From Pedobacter yonginensis (GTDB taxonomy: Bacteria; Bacteroidota; Bacteroidia; Sphingobacteriales; Sphingobacteriaceae): a stretch of 64,000 bases of DNA. Below are positions 55,341-64,000 of this stretch, piece by piece (position 1 is the stretch's first letter; the number at the start of each line of letters is the position of its first letter). The notes beneath the pieces are model-generated. The model did no database searches. It worked only from the letters and a program-made list of their open reading frames with translations, and was not told the DNA's origin. A program made the position numbers and the translations under genes. Location of the stretch: NCBI RefSeq assembly GCF_003173595.1, contig NZ_QGNZ01000004.1:1-64000 (forward strand), written 5' to 3'.

Positions 55341-55904
55341 ATGGCCATAGCAAAAAAAACAGAGTTGCCAGGGAACAATCGTGATGCCTGGCTTAAGGCA
55401 TTGTATAAGGATGCATTTCCACTTGTTGCAAAATATGTTGCTAAAACGGGCGGCTCAATTGAGGAAGCTCGTGATGTCTTTCAGGATGCACTTATAATCT
55501 ATTATGAAAAGCGAATGGAGGGGCAACTGATTTTACAGTACAGCGAAAAGACGTATGTTTTCGGCATAACAAGATATCTTTGGAACAAACGGCTTCGCAA
55601 GTATTTGGCCACAGCTTCAATCGATGCCCTAGATGCGGAATTCGAGGAGAATATCTCTTTTGGCAGTCCTGATGATAAACAGATATGCTCTTCAAGCTTG
55701 TTTAAGTTACTCCAAAGTTCTGGTAAAAAATGCATGGATCTACTTAACGCATTTTACTACGAAAAAATGCCAATGGACAAATTAGCCCTGGAATTTGGGT
55801 TTTCCGGAGCACGGTCTGCTACAGCCCAAAAATTCAAGTGCTTAGAAAAGGTGAAACACACCGTAAAGAAAAAATCTATCCACTATGCAGACATCCTTGA
55901 ATGA
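55341..55904 (+). CDS. ECF-like RNA polymerase sigma factor
   Basis: A sigma-70-family protein of about 187 residues. Region 2 is seen in FPLVAKYVAKTGGSIEEARD and VFQDALIIYYEKR, and region 4 in LNAFYYEKMPMDKLALEFGF. I chose ATG 55341; a longer frame begins 51 bases upstream. It overlaps by 20 bases the next small gene, which takes the place of an anti-sigma factor. The target promoters are unknown; nearby clpP and arr genes are candidates. Confidence 0.85.
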   Translation: MAIAKKTELPGNNRDAWLKALYKDAFPLVAKYVAKTGGSIEEARDVFQDALIIYYEKRMEGQLILQYSEKTYVFGITRYLWNKRLRKYLATASIDALDAEFEENISFGSPDDKQICSSSLFKLLQSSGKKCMDLLNAFYYEKMPMDKLALEFGFSGARSATAQKFKCLEKVKHTVKKKSIHYADILE

Positions 55905-56154
55905 ACTAATAATCATAGAACAGTTCCTCTTATCAAATCCGGGTGAAGCGGAAAAGATCCTGATGCAGGCAAGGGTTATACTGCAGCCAGAACTGGATGA
56001 AAGCATCTATTGGCAGGAAAAGTCGTATGAGCTTGTCAATGTTTACGGAAGGGAAAAGTTGAGAAAGGAAATCCAACAGATACATCAGCAACTCTTCTCA
56101 TATAAAAGACACCGAAATTTCCGTAATTGGATTATGAGGATCTTCACGAAGTAA
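55885..56154 (+). CDS. Small protein coupled to the sigma factor
   Basis: An 89-residue, mostly helical protein (MQTSLNELIIIEQFLLSNPG, SIYWQEKSYELVNVYGREKL, QQIHQQLFSYKRHRNFRNWI). There is no zinc-binding HxxxCxxC motif and no membrane segment, so it is not a classic ECF anti-sigma protein. Its 20-base overlap with the sigma gene means they are co-translated. A role as a soluble sigma-binding regulator is likely by position only. Confidence 0.65.
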   Translation: MQTSLNELIIIEQFLLSNPGEAEKILMQARVILQPELDESIYWQEKSYELVNVYGREKLRKEIQQIHQQLFSYKRHRNFRNWIMRIFTK

Positions 56155-56237
56155 ATAAGTTAAAAACCACTGTACATTCATTTAAACTATTCTACGGTAT
56201 GGGACACCCATGCCTATTTTTTAACTTCTATAACCAT

Positions 56238-56918
56238 ATGGAAAAGAACGAATTTCGCAAATATGCGTTAAAACATCACAATATCAACAGCTTGTATACA
56301 GAAGCTTACATATCCCGCAATAGTACCTTGGCACTACCTGTAGCTATGACCCCATACATCACAGAGGAAAGGCAATTGAATGTAGCGCAGATGGATGTAT
56401 TTTCCCGCTTGATGATGGACCGGATAATTTTTTTAGGTGAAGCCGTGGACGAACGCAATGCCAACGTGATCCAGGCACAGTTGCTATTTTTACAGTCAGT
56501 TGATCCCGAAAAAGATATACAATTTTACATAAACTCCCCAGGTGGGTCTGTCTATGCCGGACTTGGGATTTATGATACCATGCAGTATATAGTACCCGAT
56601 GTGGCTACGATTTGTACGGGAATTGCATTGTCCATGGGGGCTGTATTGCTCTGCGCTGGTGCAGCAACCAAGCGGTCAGCCTTGCAACACTCACGGGTGA
56701 TGATCCATCAGACTTCCAGTGGAACCCAAGGCACGGCAATGGACATGGAGATTTCCGTAAGACAGGTTCTCCAGCTTCAAAAAGAACTTTACGAAATCAT
56801 CGCCAACCATAGCGGACAGACATATGAGAAAATAAATGATGCGGCTAGCCGGGATTATTGGATGAACTCAACAGAAGCCAAGCACTTCGGTATGATTGAC
56901 GAGATTCTGTCGAAATAA
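56238..56918 (+). CDS. ClpP-family serine protease paralogue
   Basis: A 226-residue ClpP-type subunit. The triad is present: Ser122 in GIALSMGAV, His147 in VMIHQTSSG and Asp196 in AASRDYWMN. YINSPGGSVYAGLGIYDTMQ forms the oxyanion region. I chose ATG 56238 because the family begins there; a longer frame reaches back over the previous gene. It is not next to clpX or tig, so it looks like an extra ClpP tied to the sigma module. It may degrade the small regulator, as in some regulated-proteolysis switches (inference). Confidence 0.85.
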   Translation: MEKNEFRKYALKHHNINSLYTEAYISRNSTLALPVAMTPYITEERQLNVAQMDVFSRLMMDRIIFLGEAVDERNANVIQAQLLFLQSVDPEKDIQFYINSPGGSVYAGLGIYDTMQYIVPDVATICTGIALSMGAVLLCAGAATKRSALQHSRVMIHQTSSGTQGTAMDMEISVRQVLQLQKELYEIIANHSGQTYEKINDAASRDYWMNSTEAKHFGMIDEILSK

Positions 56919-57014
56919 TCTCAGCCTATAAAATGATTGTCTCCCAATATGGATCTCTATTTAGCTTCATAGGTGCATTTCTCAAATTTACTTTAATCGT
57001 TTTTTTACGGATAG
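56919..57014. other. Short spacer after the ClpP paralogue
   Basis: No gene. A TATAAAATG near 56927 opens a short plus-strand frame with no family. Confidence 0.3.
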
Positions 57015-57303
57015 TTTTATCACCTTTCATTTGCATAGAAAATGCATGTCACTATCCAGTATCAATAACAAACTTGATGGTATCAGTTTGGCCATTCTCC
57101 CGCACATTATCCATTGGATAGGTCCTTTGATTTTCTATTTGGTTGGAATAAGGCCCATTTCAACTAAATTAGGGTAGGGTGGGTAAAGCGCATTTATTAT
57201 CGCCATATCTCAAATCCTTAGTATAGCAATAACGAAATGATAATCCATATGGCCTTGAATCTGCAAATTGAGATGACCTGAGAGATGTATATAATCTTGG
57301 AAA
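57015..57303 (-). pseudogene. Decayed copy of the aspartyl-protease gene
   Basis: The minus strand here tracks the gene at 50384-51607. CCAGTATCAATAACAAACTT and TCAGTTTGGCCATTCTC (57058-57098) mirror CCAGTATCGATAATGAATTT and TCAATTTGGCCATTCTC (50982-51022). Similarity continues across the barrel-side region to AACGAAATGATAATCC / AAGAAATGATAACCT and the TACCTTGAACCTGCA / GGCCTTGAATCTGCA stretch. Stops and indels destroy the frame. It is a duplicated, dead fragment about 6 kb away. Confidence 0.7.
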
Positions 57304-57441
57304 GATTTTGTTTTATCCTATTTACAAGCACGGGCTAGTAAATTATTTTCATTTAAACGTTTTAACACGTTGTTTGTACACTTAAAGCTGTCATTGGTAT
57401 TTTAATTTTAACTTTAACTTAAAAAAACCGAATTTACGAGT
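57304..57441. other. Spacer before the LytS gene
   Basis: AT-rich promoter region. It contains AAAAAAACCGAA just before the start, a weak half of the recurrent motif. No ORF is supported. Confidence 0.35.
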
Positions 57442-58503
57442 GTGAAAAGTCGGATTTACAGGCATTTAGCCTTTTGGATTGTTTATATAATTCACAGTAG
57501 CCTTTTAGAATATACATGGATTAAGCCCCTGCTACCAGAAATTGGACAGGGCGAAGTTGTGCTTGAAGCCATCAGGGTAACCTTGATTTTGCTGCCTGTT
57601 AAGCTCGTGCTTACCTATTCATTGTTGTATCTTTTTGTGGAGAAGGCGCTAAAAATTCAAAGGTTTAGCCTACTAAATGTTGTAGGGATAACCTTAAGTT
57701 TTTTGGTGGCAATTGTAATCAACAGAATCCTTTTTTACTGGTTTATTTTTCCGCTTATTGCTAAATATCAGGGAAATTCTTTCCAGCTGTTCGATCTGTA
57801 CGGAATGATTGTTGGATTTATTGATATGGGATTTTCATCAGGAATTGCCCTAGCCTTAAAACTGTTGAGAACACAAATCCAATCGTTAAAAAAGGAAAAA
57901 GCGTTAGTGAAGGATAGGTTGGAAACCGAGCTTAAGTTTCTTAAAAACCAGATTAACCCGCATTTCCTTTTCAACACGTTAAATAACATTTATGCGCTCT
58001 CGCGAAAAAAATCGGAGCATACACCATTGATTGTCGTAAAACTCTCCAAATTGCTTCGCTTTATGCTTTATGAGTCGGAGAAAAAGAATATCAAAATCGG
58101 TGATGAAATCAAGATTTTAAAAGATTATCTCGAACTCGAAAAAATCAGGTTTAATAATCGTCTTAATATAATATTTACGGAAGATGTAGACCATGCTGAT
58201 GAACAAATAACACCACTCATATTACTCCCTTTTGTTGAAAATGCTTTTAAACATGGACCAGGAGAAAGCATAGCTGAAGCTTACATTAAAATACAAATTG
58301 TACTGAAAAACAGAAAATTACGTTTTATCGTTGAAAATTCAAAGGAAGAAACTCAAGATGCATTCTCTGAGCATATTGGTTTGAGGAACGTAAAAAGACA
58401 ATTGGATTTAATCTATCCGGATTCGGAATTAAAGGTAATCAATCAGAAAGACATTTTCAGAATTGAACTGCAAATTAACTTTCAATCCAATGAACACTTA
58501 TAA
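57442..58503 (+). CDS. LytS-type sensor histidine kinase (His_kinase family)
   Basis: A 353-residue sensor with four N-terminal membrane segments (about 10-150) and no extracellular domain. A short coiled region follows, then the His-kinase domain with the phosphoacceptor in NQINPHFLFNTLNNIYAL. The ATP-binding N-box FVENAFKHGPGE and a late GLRNVKRQLDLIY follow. It starts with GTG. Its gene overlaps the LytTR regulator by 14 bases, so the two are a cognate pair. Confidence 0.93.
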   Translation: MKSRIYRHLAFWIVYIIHSSLLEYTWIKPLLPEIGQGEVVLEAIRVTLILLPVKLVLTYSLLYLFVEKALKIQRFSLLNVVGITLSFLVAIVINRILFYWFIFPLIAKYQGNSFQLFDLYGMIVGFIDMGFSSGIALALKLLRTQIQSLKKEKALVKDRLETELKFLKNQINPHFLFNTLNNIYALSRKKSEHTPLIVVKLSKLLRFMLYESEKKNIKIGDEIKILKDYLELEKIRFNNRLNIIFTEDVDHADEQITPLILLPFVENAFKHGPGESIAEAYIKIQIVLKNRKLRFIVENSKEETQDAFSEHIGLRNVKRQLDLIYPDSELKVINQKDIFRIELQINFQSNEHL

Positions 58504-59188
58504 CTGCATTATCATTGAGGATGAGCCTCTTGCGGCTGAAATCTTGAAGGAATACATAGCCGATGTTCCTTTTTTAAAACTTATAGCGGTATACGAAAAT
58601 GCCATAGAAGCGCTTGTTGCCATTCAGAATGATGACATAGATGTTATGTTCTTGGACATAAACCTTCCCAAGCTAAAGGGAATGGATTTTGTTAAAACAC
58701 TGACTCATCCTCCTCGCGTTATTATAACTACCGCTTATCACGAATATGCACTTGAAGGTTATGCGCTTAACGTGGTCGATTATCTTTTAAAACCGATAGA
58801 GTTTAATCGTTTTTTACAGGCGGTAAATAAGCTCAAAATCTATCAGGGTATTTTGCCGGAAGATGGAAGTTTTACAGCTTTGGAACAGGAATACATTTTC
58901 GTAAACGTGGCCAAGAAAAAGATTAAAATCTACCTGGCAGACATTCTATATATCGAAAGTTTGAAAGAATACGTCAAAATTTTTACCCAAGAATCTTCAT
59001 GGACAACCAAGCTTCAGCTCGGCCAAATCGAGGCACAAATTCCTAAACATTTATTTTTGCGGATTCATCGTTCCTTCATTGTTGCAAAGGCCAAAATCGG
59101 AGCGTATAGCAGTACAGAAGTTGAAATAAATGGCAAGAAAATCCCGATTGGAAGAAGTTACAAAAACATCATTATCAAAGATTTATAA
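58490..59188 (+). CDS. LytTR-family response regulator
   Basis: A 232-residue response regulator. The receiver has acidic residues in IIEDEPLAAEIL, the phosphoacceptor Asp56 in MFLDINLPKLKGMDF and the T/K positions in ITTAYHEYA and LLKPIEF. The C-terminal LytTR DNA-binding domain is seen in YLADILYIESLKEYVKIF and LFLRIHRSFIVAKAKIG. It is translationally coupled to LytS. It is a candidate reader of the recurrent GTCGGTTTTnTACAAT motif, but this is speculation. Confidence 0.93.
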   Translation: MNTYNCIIIEDEPLAAEILKEYIADVPFLKLIAVYENAIEALVAIQNDDIDVMFLDINLPKLKGMDFVKTLTHPPRVIITTAYHEYALEGYALNVVDYLLKPIEFNRFLQAVNKLKIYQGILPEDGSFTALEQEYIFVNVAKKKIKIYLADILYIESLKEYVKIFTQESSWTTKLQLGQIEAQIPKHLFLRIHRSFIVAKAKIGAYSSTEVEINGKKIPIGRSYKNIIIKDL

Positions 59189-59201
59189 ACCCAATTAACC
59201 T

Positions 59202-60002
59202 ATGAGTTACACTATTTTTAATCCTCCAGAGCATTTGAGCAAACTGGTGAGATACTACTGGTTTCTGGATTATCAGGCCGAAACAGATCAAGACATTTTA
59301 AAAATCTTCGCAGATCCCTATCCGAGAATAATCTTTCAGCACAACAATGGGAATTCCTGTATAAAAAAAGCTGAGGGTGTATTATCAAATTCCTTTCTGG
59401 CCGGTATTACCACAGTTCCTTATGAATGCACAATCGGCAGTTGCGAGGTTACCGGCGTGAGTTTGTATCCACATGCGATGAAAATCCTGTTCGGCACCGA
59501 TGCTCACGAACTCCGGGATGATCTGGTGGAGCTCCTGAACTTTGCGCCAGGAAAACTGACTGAAAGAATCCTCGAATCCAATAATAAATCACAGCGGATC
59601 GAAATCCTCAACGAATTCCTGACCATAGAGCTGAACAGGAGAGAACTTGCTGTAGATCCGTTGATTTATGGCGCGTTGGAGTGGATGGAAGTTCCCGAGA
59701 ACACATGTAGAATCGATTATTATTATCGGTATTTCAAGATGTCCGAAAGGCATCTGGAGCGACAGTTCAGAAATTTTATCGGTGTGTCCCCAAAAAAACT
59801 ATTGAGAATCAAAAGGTTTGAAAAATCTATGTTGATGCTTGCCAGTCCAGAAATACCATTTACAGAAATTGCCTACCATCTGAACTTCAGTGATCAATCT
59901 CATTTTATAAAAGATTTCAACGACCTTTCTGGACTCACACCGGGTCTCTTCAGAAAACAAAAAATCATTACCTCTGAAAGTAACTCTATTGTAACTACCT
60001 AG
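59202..60002 (+). CDS. AraC-family transcriptional regulator (DUF6597-like)
   Basis: A 266-residue paralogue of the regulator at 46042. The N-terminal domain begins MSYTIFNPPEHLSKLVRYYW. The C-terminal domain has two helix-turn-helix units (HLERQFRNFIGVSPKKLLRI, EIAYHLNFSDQSHFIKDFND). It follows the LytTR gene by 13 bases and is probably part of the same operon, making a three-gene signalling unit. The ligand is unknown. Confidence 0.9.
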   Translation: MSYTIFNPPEHLSKLVRYYWFLDYQAETDQDILKIFADPYPRIIFQHNNGNSCIKKAEGVLSNSFLAGITTVPYECTIGSCEVTGVSLYPHAMKILFGTDAHELRDDLVELLNFAPGKLTERILESNNKSQRIEILNEFLTIELNRRELAVDPLIYGALEWMEVPENTCRIDYYYRYFKMSERHLERQFRNFIGVSPKKLLRIKRFEKSMLMLASPEIPFTEIAYHLNFSDQSHFIKDFNDLSGLTPGLFRKQKIITSESNSIVTT

Positions 60003-60133
60003 CCGACTTAAAAAAACACCGAAGAAAATAGCATCCACTAATTTTCTCCGGTATATCATTAACTAAACAGGTTCTTCTACAACGACCCTATTCGATTTCA
60101 AAACTCAGAAAAAGCACGGTCTGCAAATAGCAT

Positions 60134-60206
60134 AAAACCGACATTTTTAAAATGAATTTTGTTATACAATTAATTTTCATCACACAACCACTTAGATGTC
60201 GGTTTT
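60134..60206. promoter_or_regulatory. Inverted CCGAC/GTCGG repeat upstream of the second SusC gene
   Basis: AAAACCGACAT (60134-60144) and ATGTCGGTTTT (60196-60206) are perfect inverted copies 51 bases apart, in the AraC-SusC spacer. The right arm equals the first half of the recurrent motif, but the ACAAT half is replaced by CCTAT. It may be a regulator site or a transcript hairpin. Confidence 0.5.
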
Positions 60207-60263
60207 TTCCTATTCCTAGCGTGAAGCATTATTCAAATTTGATTTTTAATTAAATCAAATTTT

Positions 60264-63200
60264 ATGAAAAAAGTTTTACATGGTTTGTTCCTCTTTTTCC
60301 TTTTGGCCATACAGGCCAAAGCTCAAGACAGAACAATTACGGGAACCATCACAGGAAAGGATGATGCAATGCCCATCCCCGGAGTTACGGTAAAAATTTC
60401 TGGCAGCCCGGGTGGCGCGATCAGCGGTGCAGATGGTAAGTATTCTATAAGGATTTCCTCAGCAGGTAAATCACTGCAATTCTCTTCTATTGGTTTTGTC
60501 ACAAGAACAATTAACATCGGAAGTTCAAATGTAATTGATGTCTCCTTAACTCTTGAGGCAAAATCATTAAACGAACTCGTGGTAGTTGGTTATGGAAGCG
60601 TTAAGCGAAAGGACGTAACAGGTTCTGTCGGGAGTGTTTCTGGTGCAACACTGGCCAGTGCCCCGGTTGCCAGTTTCGATCAGGCTTTGGCTGGAAGGAT
60701 AACGGGTGTTCAGGTTACGGTTTCAAATGGAATATTAGGTTCAGCTCCAAGAATTCGGATCAGGGGGACCAATAGCATCTCCAATGGCGCAGATCCTTTA
60801 TATGTTGTGGATGGTTTGCCAATTGTGACAGGGAGCCAGAGTGGAATTATGATGACCAATCCACTCGGTGACATCAATCCAAACGATATCCAAAGTGTCG
60901 ATGTACTGAAAGATGGTTCTGCAACGGCAATTTATGGTTCAAGGGCAGCAAATGGAGTGGTGATTATTACCACAAAAAAAGGTGCAATAGGTAAGCCAAA
61001 AGTAAATTATAGCGCCTGGTTTGCAAGTGCTAATGCTTCAAAAAGATTTAAATTATTAAACGGTTCTGAATTTGTAACGATAGCGAACGAAAAACTGGTT
61101 AATGCTGGTGCAGCCCTTGGCGCGGCAGAAAGCGGAATTAATACCGATTGGCAGGATGAGGTGTTAAATTCTGACGCTTTTCAGCAAAACCACTCCTTAG
61201 CTTTTAGTGGGGCAACAGATCAGACGAATTATTACTTTTCTTTGGGCTATTCGGATTTAAAGGGAATTATTAAAGCAAATACACAGTCGAAATACCAGTT
61301 TTTCGGTAAGCTGGAACAAAAGGCTTTGAACAACCACTTAACTTTTGGCATCAATGCAAACCTAAACTATAGCAAAAATCTAGGGTTACAAATCGGTGCG
61401 AACACCCTATCGGGAAACATGGTTAATGCATTGAGGGCCCTTCCAAATGTTTCGCCACTGAATCCGGATGGATCTTATAATTTTAGCGCAGACCAGGCAA
61501 GACTGGGTAAGGGTGTCAACTTAAGAGAAATCGATGACAACTACACCAACATTAAATTCGTTTTGGAAAACAATATCTTCAGGAACCAGAATTTAAATTT
61601 CTTGGGGGGAACATTCTTGAACATCAATATTATCCCAGGCCTGGATGTCAAAACACAACTTTCTACCAATGCTTTATATGGCGAAGATTATCGTTATTGG
61701 AGCCCGCTTCATGGAGATGGCCGAGGAACGGGCGGATCTGTAATTCAACAATATGTCCCAACATTCAGGTATGTATGGACCAATACGGTCTCATACAATA
61801 AAACTATAGGCGATCATTCCATTGGTGCAACCGCAGGTCTAGAATATCAAAAATCAAGATTCAGATTTTTTAGTGCCAGTGGAACAAATATTTCCAGTCT
61901 GTTTTTTGGTGGGGAGAATATCATCTCAAATGCATTTCCACAAAATACCTTCGGAATAGGTGGTGGCATATCAGAAAATGCCTATCAATCCTATTTCATC
62001 CGTGGAAGCTACGGCTATAAAGATCGGTATCTATTAAGTGCAACGTATAGAAAGGATAAAATATCATCTCTGCCTGTTGGCAACCAGGACGCAAATCTAC
62101 CGGGGGCATCTTTGGCCTGGAGGGTTTCAAAGGAAAATTTCTTCACAGCCTCCGAAGGGCTAAAATTTATTAATGATTTCAAAATAAGAGGGGGTTATGC
62201 AAAAGTCGGCAATACGGATATCGGGAACTATCCGTTTGCCGGAACTTTTGCAGCTGCAACTTATGGTGCTCAAAGTGGTTTGTTTTATTCGCAGGCAGGA
62301 AATGCGTCTTTAAAATTCGAAACCAGTAAAAAGTATAATATAGGCTTTGATTTAACGATGATCAACAGTAGGATTACGGTTAGTGCCGACTATTTTAAGA
62401 ACGATATCGATAATCTGATTCTTTTCTCTCCAACGGCACCATCGCTTGGTGTACCCGGAAATGGAATTAACCAAAATATTGGAAAAATGACCAATAAGGG
62501 GTACGAATTCTCGGTAAGCTTCATGAATGTCAAAAACGATAACTTTAACTGGGACACCGATGTTAACCTAACCCTTGTTAAAAATAAAATTAACCAGTTG
62601 GCCAATAACAATGCGGATGTAATTCAAGCTTCTGGTTATAATATCAATCGTGTTGGCGAATCAATCGGATCTATTTATGGGTACCAGTATGCAGGCGTAA
62701 ATTCCGCCAATGGTAATCCGTTATATTACAAAGCCAACGGACAAATCATTCAGGGCAACATAGCAAACCAAGCGTATTATTTATACGATCCGGCTAACCC
62801 CGGTACACTTGGTGCTGCCTCGACTTTATCTTCCAGCGACAAGCAAATTCTTGGAAATAGTAATCCAACTTATTTCGGGGGAATTAACAATTCGGTTACC
62901 TATAAAAACTTTGATTTTTCTATTTATCTAGTTTTCTCTGGAGGCAATAAAGTAATGAATGTTACCCGCCAAGAAAGTTTATTAAATCAAAAATTTTTAA
63001 ATAACGGAATTGAGGTTTTAGATAGATGGACGCCATCCAACACTCAAACCAGCGTACCTAAACTATATTATGCCAGAGATGCCTTTACAAATGTAAATTC
63101 CAATGCGGTAAGCCGGTTTGTGGAAGATGGTAAATTTATTAGAGGGCAAAACATTATGCTGGGTTACGCATTGCCAACAAAATGGCTGACTCCAATATTT

Positions 63201-63374
63201 TTAAGCAGGGTAAGGTTGTACGGCCAAGTACAAAATGCATTTGTAATTACAAACTATTCAGGGCTTGATCCTGAACTGAATTCATCTAATACAACCAACA
63301 GCCAGGCAGGCGTAGATTACAATACGAATCCAAAATCGAGGAGTTATGTTTTAGGAATAAATGTTGGATTTTAA
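60264..63374 (+). CDS. SusC/RagA-family TonB-dependent outer-membrane transporter
   Basis: A 1036-residue outer-membrane receptor. The signal peptide (start MKKVLHGLFLFFLLAIQAKA) is followed by a carboxypeptidase-regulatory-like domain (about 25-105). Then come the Ton-box-like LNELVVVGYGSVKRKDVTGS, the plug (LYVVDGLPIVTGS, SVDVLKDGSATAIYGSRAAN) and the barrel ending VLGINVGF. There is no STN domain. It is paired with a SusD gene 10 bases downstream. Substrate unknown; the nearby LytS/LytTR/AraC unit may control it. Confidence 0.93.
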   Translation: MKKVLHGLFLFFLLAIQAKAQDRTITGTITGKDDAMPIPGVTVKISGSPGGAISGADGKYSIRISSAGKSLQFSSIGFVTRTINIGSSNVIDVSLTLEAKSLNELVVVGYGSVKRKDVTGSVGSVSGATLASAPVASFDQALAGRITGVQVTVSNGILGSAPRIRIRGTNSISNGADPLYVVDGLPIVTGSQSGIMMTNPLGDINPNDIQSVDVLKDGSATAIYGSRAANGVVIITTKKGAIGKPKVNYSAWFASANASKRFKLLNGSEFVTIANEKLVNAGAALGAAESGINTDWQDEVLNSDAFQQNHSLAFSGATDQTNYYFSLGYSDLKGIIKANTQSKYQFFGKLEQKALNNHLTFGINANLNYSKNLGLQIGANTLSGNMVNALRALPNVSPLNPDGSYNFSADQARLGKGVNLREIDDNYTNIKFVLENNIFRNQNLNFLGGTFLNINIIPGLDVKTQLSTNALYGEDYRYWSPLHGDGRGTGGSVIQQYVPTFRYVWTNTVSYNKTIGDHSIGATAGLEYQKSRFRFFSASGTNISSLFFGGENIISNAFPQNTFGIGGGISENAYQSYFIRGSYGYKDRYLLSATYRKDKISSLPVGNQDANLPGASLAWRVSKENFFTASEGLKFINDFKIRGGYAKVGNTDIGNYPFAGTFAAATYGAQSGLFYSQAGNASLKFETSKKYNIGFDLTMINSRITVSADYFKNDIDNLILFSPTAPSLGVPGNGINQNIGKMTNKGYEFSVSFMNVKNDNFNWDTDVNLTLVKNKINQLANNNADVIQASGYNINRVGESIGSIYGYQYAGVNSANGNPLYYKANGQIIQGNIANQAYYLYDPANPGTLGAASTLSSSDKQILGNSNPTYFGGINNSVTYKNFDFSIYLVFSGGNKVMNVTRQESLLNQKFLNNGIEVLDRWTPSNTQTSVPKLYYARDAFTNVNSNAVSRFVEDGKFIRGQNIMLGYALPTKWLTPIFLSRVRLYGQVQNAFVITNYSGLDPELNSSNTTNSQAGVDYNTNPKSRSYVLGINVGF

Positions 63375-63384
63375 AGCTACAGAT

Positions 63385-64000
63385 ATGAAAAAAGTATTAA
63401 AACAATTTAAGATAAAAGAAACGGTTTTTGCCCTCGGGCTTTTAACTTTGGTATGCGTTAGCTCATGTAAAAAATTTACGGATCTTAATCCAAAAAGCGC
63501 ACTCTCAGAATCATCGGCTTTCTCTACACCGGCTAATATCGAACTTGCAATGGTTGGTGTATACAACACTGCTACTGTTGGAAGCTATAATGGTGGGGCT
63601 GGCAGAGGCTACCCGTTTGGGGCCGCTTCTATCATTCAGGCGGAAATGCGGGGAGAAGATATGGTCAATCTGGCCAGTTTTTATCAGATCACCTATGAAA
63701 GTACCATTACTTCATCTACCGCAAACAATATTAACATGTGGAGCAATTTATATGCCCTTATCAATCAATGTAACGTTGTAATTGATGGCGTTACCGAAGC
63801 GGCCGCAAAAGGAACAATTCCGACCAGTGTGGCAAATAAGTATGCGGCAGAATCTAGATTTCTAAGAGCGCTTGCTTTTCATGAACTAGTCATCGATTTC
63901 TGCCGTCCATACGTTGATGGAAATGGAAATAAACCTGGTGTTCCCTACCGAACAGTTGGTGTAAACTCTGTTGACAAGGTTCAGGATCAATTGAAGGTTC
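63385..64000 (+). CDS. SusD-family lipoprotein, cut by the window end
   Basis: The first 205 codons of a SusD/RagB protein. The lipobox is in LVCVSSCKKF, and FTDLNPKSALSESSAF and KYAAESRFLRALAFHELVID are typical of the classic SusD branch. The frame is still open at 64000, so the C-terminus lies outside the window. It is the partner of the SusC protein just upstream, with a 10-base gap. Confidence 0.9.
   Translation, partial: MKKVLKQFKIKETVFALGLLTLVCVSSCKKFTDLNPKSALSESSAFSTPANIELAMVGVYNTATVGSYNGGAGRGYPFGAASIIQAEMRGEDMVNLASFYQITYESTITSSTANNINMWSNLYALINQCNVVIDGVTEAAAKGTIPTSVANKYAAESRFLRALAFHELVIDFCRPYVDGNGNKPGVPYRTVGVNSVDKVQDQLKV

Overview
The window reads as chromosomal DNA of a Bacteroidota member, most likely Sphingobacteriaceae and Pedobacter-like. 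Two SusC/SusD pairs, Bacteroidota-type -7 promoter elements (TAnnTTTG), a LytS/LytTR pair, DUF5916 and DUF4394 proteins and AT-rich spacers all point that way. The genus is inferred; no 16S sequence is present.

Layout. (1) 1-16.7 kb looks like stable backbone: the 5S rRNA that ends an rRNA operon, a subtilisin-like protease, a deacetylase/glycosyltransferase operon, a TlpA-type thioredoxin, a SAM-I riboswitch with its own terminator ahead of a SusC/SusD uptake pair, a DUF4394 lipoprotein, a RadD-like helicase and a CPA1 antiporter. (2) 16.7-18.4 kb is a gene-poor junction with short repeats and an orphan coding remnant. (3) 18.4-31.1 kb is a class I lanthipeptide cluster: a Cys-rich GG-leader precursor, LanC, full-length LanB, a C39-peptidase ABC exporter, an HlyD adaptor and three glycosyltransferase-like proteins, one with a C-terminal PqqD/RRE-like domain. 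A glycosylated lanthipeptide is the natural reading, and this is the best candidate for an undescribed system here. (4) 31.1-45 kb is a patchwork of acquired and decaying genes: the end of an IS21-like element, small detoxification-type enzymes, several broken genes, and a MarR regulator next to a rifamycin phosphotransferase (rph). (5) 45-60 kb holds Crp/Fnr, AraC and LytS/LytTR regulators, a DUF5916 outer-membrane protein, a retropepsin-like PDZ protease with a decayed second copy, a rifampin ADP-ribosyltransferase (arr), and an ECF sigma factor / small protein / ClpP-paralogue run. (6) 60-64 kb is a second SusC/SusD pair, with SusD cut by the window edge.

Two threads cross regions. Two different rifamycin-inactivating enzymes, Rph and Arr, lie about 11.5 kb apart. 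A 16-base element close to GTCGGTTTTTTACAAT recurs at least eight times between 32 and 54 kb, always in the same orientation and about 50-125 bases ahead of a gene or broken gene. It looks like an operator or promoter of an uncharacterised local regulon. Many genes in this half are remnants (NTF2-like, DJ-1/PfpI, methyltransferase, FAD monooxygenase, AraC, aspartyl protease), which marks it as a fast-evolving accessory region.
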